From an uncultured Chlorobiales bacterium (lineage in GTDB: Bacteria > Bacteroidota > Chlorobiia > Chlorobiales > Chlorobiaceae): a stretch of DNA of 5,431 nt. Shown here one piece after another: positions 1-5,012 of this stretch; position 1 is the stretch's first letter; each line of letters starts with the position of its first letter. The stretch lies in contig CAIUQW010000367.1 of assembly GCA_903901395.1 (NCBI GenBank), positions 1 to 5,431 on the forward strand, read 5' to 3'. The notes under the pieces were generated by a model. It saw nothing but the letters and a program-made list of their open reading frames with translations. It was not told the origin of the DNA and did no database searches. The position numbers and the translations under genes were made by a program.

Positions 1-509
1 AGATCGGCGGGTATCGTTCGGTGTGCGACAACATCGTCGAGGATGTGTGGCTCTGCAAGGCGGTCAAGCGTTCGGGCGGCAAGGTCGCGGCTTTCGATGG
101 CAGCGACGCGCTCAGTTGCCGCATGTACCGGGGCTTCGGAGAACTCTGGCAAGGCTTTTCCAAGAATCTCTTTGCCGGACTCGGCAACAGCGTTCCGGGT
201 TTTGTGGCGCTGATGGCGCTGGTTGTGCTTCTCTACCTTGCGCCGTATGGCTTCCTCGTCACGTCAGCGCTCAACGGCGACCGCTCCATCGCGCTTTTCT
301 GGCTTCCGGCGGCCCAGGTCGGCGTGGCGCTGCTTATCCGCCTTATCATCGCCCTGAAGTTTCGCCAGCCCTTGTGGTCGGCGCTTCTGCACGCTTTTTC
401 GCAGGTGATGCTGATGCTTATCGCTTTCAACTCGTTCCGCCTGACCATCTTCGGCAAAGGGCCTGAGTGGAAGGGGAGGAGCTACCCGAAATCCGGTCGC
501 ACTCAATAG
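1..509 (+). CDS. Membrane-bound family 2 glycosyltransferase, C-terminal part (5' end off window)
   Basis: The reading frame is open from the left edge (first full codon at 3) to a TAG at 507-509, so the true start lies outside the window. The first visible residues, IGGYRS followed by VEDVWLCKAVK (ED at nt 39-44), match the acceptor-side region of GT2 enzymes, where the Asp of the ED pair is the usual catalytic-base candidate. Downstream come CRMYRGFGELWQGFSKN (about nt 117-167) and the terminal WKGRSYPK, both typical of the GT2 branch that includes carotenoid and hopanoid glycosyltransferases. Three hydrophobic segments (about nt 192-266, 288-356 and 375-434) suggest a C-terminal membrane anchor, giving a cytoplasmic catalytic domain that acts on a lipid acceptor using a nucleotide sugar. 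In green sulfur bacteria the chlorobactene glucosyltransferase CruC is one such enzyme. That identity is only a possibility, because the donor-binding half is missing. The family call is firm; the substrate is not known. Confidence 0.85.
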   Translation, partial: IGGYRSVCDNIVEDVWLCKAVKRSGGKVAAFDGSDALSCRMYRGFGELWQGFSKNLFAGLGNSVPGFVALMALVVLLYLAPYGFLVTSALNGDRSIALFWLPAAQVGVALLIRLIIALKFRQPLWSALLHAFSQVMLMLIAFNSFRLTIFGKGPEWKGRSYPKSGRTQ

Positions 510-543
510 TCTCGTCGAGAGCGGCGGCGGTGGGTGTTACGGA

Positions 544-572
544 TTAATTTTTTTAAATTAGCGGACTATTTT
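544..572 (+). promoter_or_regulatory. Weak candidate promoter for the WD40 gene
   Basis: In the 124-bp AT-rich gap between the glycosyltransferase and the WD40 gene, TTAATT (544-549) and TATTTT (567-572) are 17 bp apart. They match the sigma-70 consensus at 3/6 and 4/6 positions. The same stretch holds a small AT dyad, TAATTT-tttt-AAATTA (545-560). This is the best candidate in the gap, but it is poor and could be chance. No Shine-Dalgarno sequence precedes the ATG at 634. Confidence 0.2.
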
Positions 573-633
573 TTCAGGCGTTTTCCGGCATCGTCGTGCC
601 GCCGCCCGGCAACCATCAAACGAACACAGACTC

Positions 634-1584
634 ATGAGTTTCCTATCGAAGATATTCGGCAAAAAAGAGGTGGAACTGAAACGCCCCCAGGTGCGTGAAG
701 ACGCGGCGCTGATCAAAACCATCACCGGTCATGAAGACCGCGTGCTTGGCGTGCGCTTCAGCCCCGATGGCAAGAAGCTCGTCAGCGGCAGCTTCGACGA
801 GAAGGTGAAGCTGTGGAATGTCGAGACCGGCAATGCGATTTACACCATGTCGGGCCATACCACCTGGGTCAAGTGCGTCGATTACAGCCCCAAGGGCGAC
901 AAGGTGGCCAGCGGCAGCATCGACAGCACCGTGCGCATCTGGGATGTGGTGACCGGCAAGTGCCTGCACGTCTGCAAAGGGCACGATACCGAGGTTCGCA
1001 TGATCGCCTTCAGCCCCGACGGCAAGGTGGTGGCGAGCTGCTCGCGCGATACCACCATCAAGTTCTGGGATACCGAAACCGGAAGCGAGGTGAAAACCTT
1101 CTTCGGCCACAAGTCCTACATCGAGTGCATCGCCTTCAGCGCCGACGGCAAGAAGCTGGTCAGCTGCGGCGAGGAGCCGGTGGTAAAAATCTGGGATCTC
1201 GAAACCGGCAAGAACATCGCCAATTACCCGACCGGCGACACGCTTTCGCACTTCGTCTCCTTCAGCCCTGACGGCAGCAAGATCGCGCTCTGTGGTCGCG
1301 ACGCCAAGGTGAAGGTGCTCGACGCGGCCACCGGCCAGATACTCAAGGTGCTCGAAGGGCACGAAGATGGCGTCCGCGCGCTCTGCTTCAATCCCGCAGG
1401 CACGCTTATCGCCAGCGCGGCCAATGACGAGTCGGTCAGGCTCTGGGACGTCGCGAAGGGATCGCTCGTGCACACCTACCGAGGCCACACGCACGAGGTG
1501 CAGTCGGTCGCCTTCTCGCCGGATGGCAAGGTTATCGCCAGCGGCAGCGACGACTTCAAGATCAAGCTCTGGGGTGTCGTGTAA
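634..1584 (+). CDS. Stand-alone seven-bladed WD40 beta-propeller protein
   Basis: This 316-residue protein is almost entirely WD40 repeats. Seven units start at residues 32, 74, 116, 158, 200, 242 and 284. The first six are exactly 42 residues long and the last is cut to 33. Each has the GH ... FSPDGK ... ASGS.D ... (K/R)(I/L)WD pattern. The last blade lacks its outer strand, and residues 25-31 (ALIKTIT) look like the missing strand, so the ring probably closes by the usual N-to-C 'velcro'. Blade 5 is degenerate: TGD replaces GH and VLD replaces the WD end. Residues 1-24 are charged and lack a signal peptide or membrane segment, so the protein is probably a cytoplasmic scaffold. There is no attached kinase, protease or other enzyme domain, and the partner is unknown. 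The ATG at 634 gives a sensible N-terminus but has no visible ribosome-binding site. The gene has its own terminator and seems monocistronic unless it is co-transcribed with the glycosyltransferase. Confidence 0.93.
   Translation: MSFLSKIFGKKEVELKRPQVREDAALIKTITGHEDRVLGVRFSPDGKKLVSGSFDEKVKLWNVETGNAIYTMSGHTTWVKCVDYSPKGDKVASGSIDSTVRIWDVVTGKCLHVCKGHDTEVRMIAFSPDGKVVASCSRDTTIKFWDTETGSEVKTFFGHKSYIECIAFSADGKKLVSCGEEPVVKIWDLETGKNIANYPTGDTLSHFVSFSPDGSKIALCGRDAKVKVLDAATGQILKVLEGHEDGVRALCFNPAGTLIASAANDESVRLWDVAKGSLVHTYRGHTHEVQSVAFSPDGKVIASGSDDFKIKLWGVV
727..1581 (+). repeat. Intragenic tandem array: seven WD40 units, 126-bp period
   Basis: Unit starts fall at 727, 853, 979, 1105, 1231, 1357 and 1483, with no indel between units. 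The DNA is diverged, but the segment encoding FSPDGK recurs with similar wording (for example cttcagccccgatggcaag near 758 and cttcagcgccgacggcaag near 1134). This array is the protein repeat described for the WD40 gene, not a separate element. Confidence 0.85.
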
Positions 1585-1601
1585 ACTGTCATCGAATGAA
1601 C

Positions 1602-1640
1602 AAAAAAGAAAGGCCGCACTCAACATGCGGCCTTTTTCTT
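1602..1640. terminator. Bidirectional rho-independent terminator between convergent genes
   Basis: AAAGGCCGCA (1609-1618) pairs perfectly with TGCGGCCTTT (1626-1635) around a 7-nt loop. On the plus strand the stem runs into TTTTTCTT, 25 bp after the WD40 stop. On the minus strand the run at 1602-1611 reads as TTTCTTTTTT after the same hairpin, so it can also end the ferredoxin transcript coming from the right. Confidence 0.9.
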
Positions 1641-1689
1641 GTCCGCTTTGTCCATCAGCGTCCATTATTGTCCATACCCGTCCATATCT
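1641..1689. repeat. Tandem GTCCATNNNN decamer array in the ferredoxin 3' trailer
   Basis: GTCCAT occurs at 1650, 1660, 1670 and 1680 with an exact 10-bp period. A variant, GTCCGC, sits at 1641, 9 bp before the first. The four bases between the hexamers differ each time (CAGC, TATT, ACCC, ATCT). The array lies between the ferredoxin stop codon and the shared terminator, so it would be transcribed in the ferredoxin message as ATGGAC repeats. A 10-bp spacing places each hexamer on the same face of the helix. The function is unknown. Confidence 0.8.
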
Positions 1690-1694
1690 TACAT

Positions 1695-1943
1695 TCACCC
1701 GTCTTCGCCGATGGCGTTGGTAGGGCAGGCATCGATCTGTTCGCGGCAGAGATCGATATCGGTTTCTGATTCAGGTTGCTGCGCTACATAAGCGTAACCC
1801 TCCTCATCTTCGGCGAAGAACTCCGGGGCGGCGTTGTAGCAGATGGTGCAGCCATTGCACCCCTGTCCGTCGGGATCGTCCGGGCTGGTGACGTAAAACG
1901 GGCCGGGCGCATTTGCCGGATGCTTCAGTTCATTGTTTGCCAT
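1695..1943 (-). CDS. Small single-cluster [4Fe-4S] ferredoxin
   Basis: This is an acidic 82-residue soluble protein. Cys29, Cys32 and Cys35 (GCNGCTIC) plus Cys73 in DACPTNAI make the C-x2-C-x2-C...C-P ligand set of one-cluster [4Fe-4S] ferredoxins. The APEFF...DEEG stretch after the third Cys is common in this group. The second-cluster motif of the classical 2[4Fe-4S] ferredoxins of green sulfur bacteria is absent. A fifth Cys (Cys66) is spare; all the others should ligate the cluster, so it cannot form an internal disulfide. Residues 1-27 form a short N-terminal extension with no export signal. Its role is probably cytoplasmic low-potential electron transfer, with unknown partners. The ATG start is fixed by GGAGG (1953-1957 on the minus strand) nine bases upstream, the best Shine-Dalgarno sequence in the window. 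It is transcribed divergently from the HAD/arfB operon and convergently with the WD40 gene. Confidence 0.88.
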   Translation of the reverse strand: MANNELKHPANAPGPFYVTSPDDPDGQGCNGCTICYNAAPEFFAEDEEGYAYVAQQPESETDIDLCREQIDACPTNAIGEDG

Positions 1944-1952
1944 TGCTGTTGT

Positions 1953-1957
1953 CCTCC
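1953..1957 (-). promoter_or_regulatory. Shine-Dalgarno site of the ferredoxin gene
   Basis: GGAGG on the minus strand, nine bases before the ATG (1943-1941). It settles the ferredoxin start and contrasts with the weak or absent sites of the other genes here, which suggests efficient translation of the ferredoxin. Confidence 0.85.
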
Positions 1958-1972
1958 TGTAGAATCAGGTGA

Positions 1973-1995
1973 ATGCCGTCAGCAAAAACCGGCAT
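1973..1995 (-). promoter_or_regulatory. Small hairpin in the probable ferredoxin 5' leader
   Basis: ATGCCG (1973-1978) and CGGCAT (1990-1995) form a perfect 6-bp inverted repeat around 11 nt, 30-52 bases upstream of the ferredoxin ATG. It has no U-run after it, so it is not a terminator. It could be a leader stem or an operator, and it is short enough to be chance. Confidence 0.3.
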
Positions 1996-2006
1996 GAAAC
2001 ATCGAG

Positions 2007-2029
2007 ATGTATATGGTGTACATATGTAT
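2007..2029. promoter_or_regulatory. AT-rich dyad in the divergent ferredoxin/HAD control region
   Basis: ATGTATATG (2007-2015), loop GTGTA, CATATGTAT (2021-2029). Seven of nine arm positions are Watson-Crick and the other two are G-T, so it could be an operator or an RNA stem. A perfect 10-bp palindrome, TACATATGTA (2019-2028), overlaps it. It lies between the two divergent starts, where a shared regulator could act. No specific regulator family is recognised. Confidence 0.3.
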
Positions 2030-2098
2030 GACACCCCGGATACGCAAAGAGTTCCAGGATTGAGGCTGTGTCCCAAAAGAGCTTTTTGTCATTGTCTC

Positions 2099-2127
2099 TT
2101 GACAGACATTTGGTTAAAATATATATC
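2099..2127 (+). promoter_or_regulatory. Sigma-70-type promoter of the HAD-arfB operon
   Basis: A perfect -35 TTGACA (2099-2104), a 17-bp spacer and a -10 TATATC (2122-2127, 4/6). TATATA at 2120-2125 is a possible register with a 15-bp spacer. Transcription would begin near 2134, giving a leader of roughly 24 nt before the ATG at 2158. This argues against the longer in-frame start at 2068, which lies upstream of the promoter. Confidence 0.7.
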
Positions 2128-2157
2128 ACATATCCGGTCTGCACTGAACTCACGATT

Positions 2158-2766
2158 ATGGGCGTCATTCTTCTCGATATTGGCAATGTGGTGGTCAACG
2201 TGGACTTCATGCCATTCTGCCGGGCGGTTTCGCGCAATGGCGATTCAGGCGCGGCGGCAATCATGGAGCGCTATTGCCAGGGCGAACTCAAGGAGCGCCA
2301 CGATACCGGCTGGATCGGCCCAAACGAATATCTCGCCATGATCGGCGCCGATCCGCTCACGCTCGATCTGCCGCTCGACCGGCTCCGGCTCGCCTGGCAG
2401 GATATTTTCACGCCGATGCCAGATTGCGCCGACGCTCTTGAAACGTTGAGACGGCAACATGAGTTGTGGATCATGAGCGACACCGACCCGCTTCATTTCG
2501 CCTTTCTGATTGACCGCTTTCCGGTGCTGAGGAGCATGGATCGCTACCTTCTCTCCTACGAGCACGGCTGGCTGAAGCGTTCGCCCGAAGCGTTCCGACA
2601 GGTGCTCGATTCGTCCGGCCTCGATCCGTCCATGTTTCTCTTGATCGACGACCGGGAAGTCAACATCCGCTCATGCGCCGAGGCAGGCATCGAAAGTATT
2701 CTTTTTCGAAACTGGGCTGACGCGCTCGCCTCGCCAGTGCTTGCAGCTTTTTCGCAACAATGTTAA
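2158..2766 (+). CDS. HAD-superfamily phosphatase, YihX-like
   Basis: This 202-residue protein carries all four haloacid dehalogenase motifs. Motif I is LLDIGNVVVNVDF with nucleophile Asp7. Motif II is IMSDTD with Ser107. Motif III is Lys140 in GWLKRSPEAF. Motif IV is LLIDDREVNI with Asp164/Asp165, the Mg2+ site. Motif I reads DxGN rather than the usual DxDxT. This form is typical of the subgroup that includes E. coli YihX (DLGNVIVDIDF, alpha-glucose-1-phosphate phosphatase, about 199 residues), which matches in length and flanking sequence. The expected activity is hydrolysis of a small cytoplasmic phosphate ester; the substrate cannot be read from sequence. An in-frame extension to 2068 exists, but it is not family-like and lies upstream of the promoter, so ATG 2158 is chosen despite a poor Shine-Dalgarno sequence. 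The gene ends 16 bp before arfB and is probably co-transcribed with it. Confidence 0.9.
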   Translation: MGVILLDIGNVVVNVDFMPFCRAVSRNGDSGAAAIMERYCQGELKERHDTGWIGPNEYLAMIGADPLTLDLPLDRLRLAWQDIFTPMPDCADALETLRRQHELWIMSDTDPLHFAFLIDRFPVLRSMDRYLLSYEHGWLKRSPEAFRQVLDSSGLDPSMFLLIDDREVNIRSCAEAGIESILFRNWADALASPVLAAFSQQC

Positions 2767-2782
2767 TCAGGGAGATACGCCG

Positions 2783-3202
2783 ATGATGATGATCGCCAGA
2801 GGAGTTTCGGTTAATGAAGATGAGTTTGAAATCACCGCCATGCGCTCGCAGGGGGCGGGCGGGCAGAATGTCAACAAGGTCGAGACGGCGGTGCATCTGC
2901 GTTTCGACATTGGCGCTTCATCACTCCCGCAAGCGCTGAAAGAGCGGCTCATGAAGCTCAACGACCGCCGGATCACGCGGGATGGGGTGATCGTCATCCG
3001 CGCCCAGCGCTACCGGACGCAGGAGCGGAACCGGCAGGATGCTATGGAGCGCTTTCAGGGCTTGCTGACCAAGGCGCTGGTCGAACAGAAGATGCGCAAG
3101 TCCACCAGACCGCCAAAAAGCGCGGTGGAACATCGCCTCGAAGAAAAGGCTCAAAGAGGTGAACTCAAGGTGTCGAGAAAAGCGGTTGTCGAAGTCGAGT
3201 AA
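2783..3202 (+). CDS. arfB: Alternative ribosome-rescue factor / peptidyl-tRNA hydrolase ArfB (YaeJ)
   Basis: This 139-residue protein has the release-factor catalytic loop RSQGAGGQNVNK, with GGQ at residues 26-28, followed by VETAVHLRFDI as in E. coli ArfB (about 140 residues, GGQ at the same positions). A basic C-terminal tail (about residues 108-135, KMRKSTRPPKSAVEHRL..KAQRG) corresponds to the part that enters the empty mRNA channel. There is no codon-recognition domain, which separates it from RF1/RF2. It should hydrolyse peptidyl-tRNA on ribosomes stalled without a stop codon, as a backup to tmRNA. The start at 2783 is the first of three consecutive ATGs, preceded by GGGAG (2770-2774) eight bases upstream, and it puts GGQ in register with E. 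coli. The in-frame start at 2741 would overlap the HAD gene and is less likely. It is the second gene of a two-gene operon, closed by the terminator at 3238. Confidence 0.95.
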   Translation: MMMIARGVSVNEDEFEITAMRSQGAGGQNVNKVETAVHLRFDIGASSLPQALKERLMKLNDRRITRDGVIVIRAQRYRTQERNRQDAMERFQGLLTKALVEQKMRKSTRPPKSAVEHRLEEKAQRGELKVSRKAVVEVE

Positions 3203-3237
3203 CGAAGCTCTCCAGCAATCGCTCGTCTGAAATGAAG

Positions 3238-3279
3238 AAGCCCCCGGAATGCAGATGGATCGCGCTCCGGGGGCTTTTT
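3238..3279 (+). terminator. Strong rho-independent terminator of the HAD-arfB operon
   Basis: AAGCCCCCGGA (3238-3248) pairs perfectly over 11 bp with TCCGGGGGCTT (3266-3276), followed by a T run (3275-3279). The loop is 17 nt. It lies 35 bp after the arfB stop and 22 bp before the end of the convergent M23 gene. Its minus-strand exit (CTTCTTCATTTC) is pyrimidine-rich but lacks a clean T run, so a role for the M23 transcript is possible but weaker. Confidence 0.92.
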
Positions 3280-3301
3280 GCATGATGCGCGTCGCGTCGG
3301 C

Positions 3302-4720
3302 TCAGAGCAGCGGATCGGCAATTCCGCCGGCATCGGCCACCATGACCGGGCGAGTGCCGCCAAGGCGCTCCTGATAGGCGCGAACCCTCGCCATGAAGCT
3401 TCGCAGCTCCCTCGACGAGAGCGACTGGCGCGGCGCGGTCTGCTTCAGCGCGACCAGCGGATTTTCCGGATGGCCGTTCCGGATGATCCGGAAATCGAGA
3501 TGGGAGCCGGTCGAGCGTCCGGTCGAACCCACATAACCGATGACTTCACCCTGCTTTATCGCTTTTCCGTAACGGCAGGTCGGCGCGTAGCGGCTCAGGT
3601 GAAGGTACATCGTGTGGAGGCCTCCGGCGTGCGAGATGGTGACCATGTTGCCCGTGCCGTTTTCCATTCCCCTGAAGATGACGCGCCCGTCAGCCGCCGC
3701 CCTGACCGGCGTGCCGGTCGGCGCGACCAGATCGACGCCGCCGTGGAATTCGCTCCGCCCGCTGATCGGATGCACCCGATAGCCAAACCCGCTCGATACG
3801 CGGTTGAACCGGCAAGGCTGGACAAACAGGGTTCTTCCCTGCGCCAACGTTTGTCCCTTTTCGTCGTAATACGAGCTGTCGCCCTTGGCGTCGCTATACT
3901 GGTAGGCGTTGAATTTCTCGCCTTTCGAGCGGATTTCAACGGCGAGAATGTCGCCCGTGCCGATGAAGCGGTTCTCGCTCCACTGCTCCTGGAAGAGAAT
4001 CCGGTAGGTCGCTCCGGCGTGAATGTCCTTTTTGAAATCGACCTTCGAAGCGAGAATTTTTCTGAGCTGCGGGCTGAGCGAAGCGCGGTTCCGGCTGTGC
4101 AGCTCGCTCGACAGCGAGGAGTGGAGCGTGCCTTCGAGCGTGGCGACGCGGGTTTCGTACTCGATGGTCTCCTTTTGCGTGCTCAGCTTGCCGGTTCGCT
4201 CATCCTTGGCAAGATGAAGCATCGCGTACGGGCTTGATTGCCAGGTGAAGCGGATGAACTTTCCGTCTCTGCCGGTTTCAAGCAGATAGGTTTTACCCGC
4301 CGTCAGCCCCTTGAATGACTTGTCTGCCTTGAGCTGGCTGGTCAGTTGATGCACCTCCGTCGGCGTCAGACCGGAAGCGGTGAGAATAGTGTAGATGGAT
4401 TCGCCTTTTTTGACGACTCTCTTTTCGACCCGGTGAGACGGATCGTTATCCCCCTCCTCGAGCGTTACCTTGTCCGATTCGCCATTCAGGCCAAGCTCGT
4501 CATTGCCCGCGAGGCCGATTGATCTGAAGAGTGTTTGAATCGCTGAAGCAGACCCGTTTCCGGTCGAAGTCTGCCGGGATGTAGCTGAAAAGACAAAACT
4601 GACTGAGAAGAAGAGGACAACAAGAAGCGCCGTCGATGAGACGAGCAGAAGGGGACGACTTCGGAACAGGGCCGAACGGCGTAACCTTAGCAAAAAATGG
4701 TGAAACTGTGGTTTGGACAT
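3302..4720 (-). CDS. Membrane-anchored M23 peptidoglycan endopeptidase (MepM/Csd3-like)
   Basis: This 472-residue envelope protein starts with a basic segment (residues 11-22, LRLRRSALFRSR) and one hydrophobic span (about 23-46), giving an N-in anchor with no clear signal-peptidase site. A LysM/OapA-like stretch follows (about 98-148, KRVVKKGESIYTIL). Next comes a Csd3-type middle domain (about 180-295, ending DSSYYDEKGQTLAQG). The LytM/M23 domain (about 305-422) has SGFGYRVHPISG, HGGVD with zinc ligands His326 and Asp330, YLHL with His374, and SHLDFRI with His407. The usual HxH is HLD here: Asp409 stands where the third zinc ligand is normally His. The family cleaves stem-peptide crosslinks during wall growth or shaping. 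The arrangement suggests an active enzyme, with the middle domain possibly inhibitory. The ATG at 4720 has no good Shine-Dalgarno sequence. The gene is monocistronic, convergent with HAD-arfB and divergent from the DUF4438 gene. Confidence 0.92.
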   Translation of the reverse strand: MSKPQFHHFLLRLRRSALFRSRPLLLVSSTALLVVLFFSVSFVFSATSRQTSTGNGSASAIQTLFRSIGLAGNDELGLNGESDKVTLEEGDNDPSHRVEKRVVKKGESIYTILTASGLTPTEVHQLTSQLKADKSFKGLTAGKTYLLETGRDGKFIRFTWQSSPYAMLHLAKDERTGKLSTQKETIEYETRVATLEGTLHSSLSSELHSRNRASLSPQLRKILASKVDFKKDIHAGATYRILFQEQWSENRFIGTGDILAVEIRSKGEKFNAYQYSDAKGDSSYYDEKGQTLAQGRTLFVQPCRFNRVSSGFGYRVHPISGRSEFHGGVDLVAPTGTPVRAAADGRVIFRGMENGTGNMVTISHAGGLHTMYLHLSRYAPTCRYGKAIKQGEVIGYVGSTGRSTGSHLDFRIIRNGHPENPLVALKQTAPRQSLSSRELRSFMARVRAYQERLGGTRPVMVADAGGIADPLL

Positions 4721-4735
4721 ACTTACTGCATAAGT

Positions 4736-4805
4736 TCACAAAAAAACGAAGGGGATACATCTCACAAAACCTGAAGACACAATTTCACAAAAAAAGCTTA
4801 CAAAG
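4736..4805 (-). promoter_or_regulatory. Three spaced TCACAAAA (minus: TTTTGTGA) repeats upstream of the M23 gene
   Basis: TCACAAAA occurs at 4736-4743, 4762-4769 and 4785-4792 (26- and 23-bp steps), with a weaker TTACAAAG at 4798-4805. Read on the M23 strand these are TTTTGTGA, and each contains TGTGA, the half-site of CRP/FNR-type regulators, but no paired TCACA arm. They lie 16-85 bp before the M23 start, in the leader or promoter. The region is very A-rich, so chance is a real alternative. Confidence 0.35.
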
Positions 4806-4820
4806 TAAAATTATTTACTT
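4803..4820. promoter_or_regulatory. Perfect inverted repeat AAGTAAA-ATTA-TTTACTT
   Basis: Two 7-bp arms (4803-4809 and 4814-4820) around a 4-bp spacer lie in the gap between the divergent M23 and DUF4438 genes. The size and symmetry suit a dimeric repressor site or the -10 area of a minus-strand promoter (TAAATAAT is present). It also overlaps the stop codon of the small candidate ORF. No regulator is recognised. Confidence 0.3.
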
Positions 4821-4994
4821 CGCCGATACGCTGAATTGACGCGAATCTGAAGCAAAAGTCCACTTTTTATGGAATTTTTTTACGGATGACGATGTTCTCC
4901 ATTTATTTTTTTCTTCTTTGAATAAAAATGCGCCGTTGCGCCGAAAGCCGTTTACGTCAGTGGCGATGTATTTCAGCCCGTCGTTTTTCATCAT
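4815..4994 (-). CDS. Possible small basic protein, 59 codons (hypothetical)
   Basis: A double ATG (4994-4989 on the minus strand) opens a 59-codon frame that reads [16 protein letters not shown] and then a Lys/Arg/Ser/Phe-rich tail ([22 protein letters not shown]), ending in TAA. It fills most of the gap between the M23 and DUF4438 genes. It does not overlap DUF4438 if started here, and the stop codon is 94 bp before the M23 start on the same strand, so it could lead into that gene. The codons look reasonable, but there is no clear Shine-Dalgarno sequence, no recognised domain, no signal peptide and no membrane segment. The frame also continues upstream as antisense to DUF4438, so it may be chance. 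Low confidence; I do not recognise it. Confidence 0.22.
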   Translation of the reverse strand: MMKNDGLKYIATDVNGFRRNGAFLFKEEKNKWRTSSSVKKFHKKWTFASDSRQFSVSAK

Positions 4995-5012
4995 CAACTC
5001 TTCGATTCTGCC

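Larger units (their letters stand above)
4721..5012. other. Divergent intergenic region between M23 and DUF4438 genes
   Basis: This 292-bp AT-rich gap must hold the promoters of both flanking genes, but no good -35/-10 pair stands out on either strand. TTGACG at 4836 on the plus strand has no -10 at the right distance. It contains the TCACAAAA repeats, the 18-bp dyad and the small candidate ORF. A short direct repeat, TGCGCCG, lies at 4929-4935 and 4937-4943. Confidence 0.5.

Noticed and set aside
521..606. Long-range pairing of GGCGGCGG (523-530) with CCGCCGCC (599-606) before the WD40 gene, as a leader structure or terminator.
   Set aside because: The arms are low-complexity GC triplets about 70 bp apart with no T run after them; likely chance.
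1641..1689. The GTCCAT array as a CRISPR.
   Set aside because: The repeat is 6 bp with 4-bp fillers, far too short for repeats and spacers, and no cas gene is present.
643..1698. A 351-codon open frame on the minus strand opposite the WD40 gene.
   Set aside because: It is antisense to a clear seven-repeat protein, its translation shows only mirrored repeat noise (Ala/Gly/Asp/His-rich), and it has no family signature. It stays open because of the G+C-rich, periodic codon use of the real gene.
2068..2157. A longer start for the HAD phosphatase at GTG 2068.
   Set aside because: It would place the start upstream of the TTGACA promoter and add 30 residues not found in YihX-like proteins. ATG 2158 gives the family length and N-terminus.
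3278..4237. A 319-codon open frame on the plus strand opposite the M23 gene.
   Set aside because: It is antisense to a full M23 peptidase with recognised motifs. Its translation is Arg/Ala/Val-rich without any domain, and it would start inside the arfB terminator.
4836..4864. TTGACG at 4836 as the -35 of the DUF4438 promoter.
   Set aside because: No acceptable -10 lies 16-18 bp downstream, and the site is about 175 bp from the start codon.
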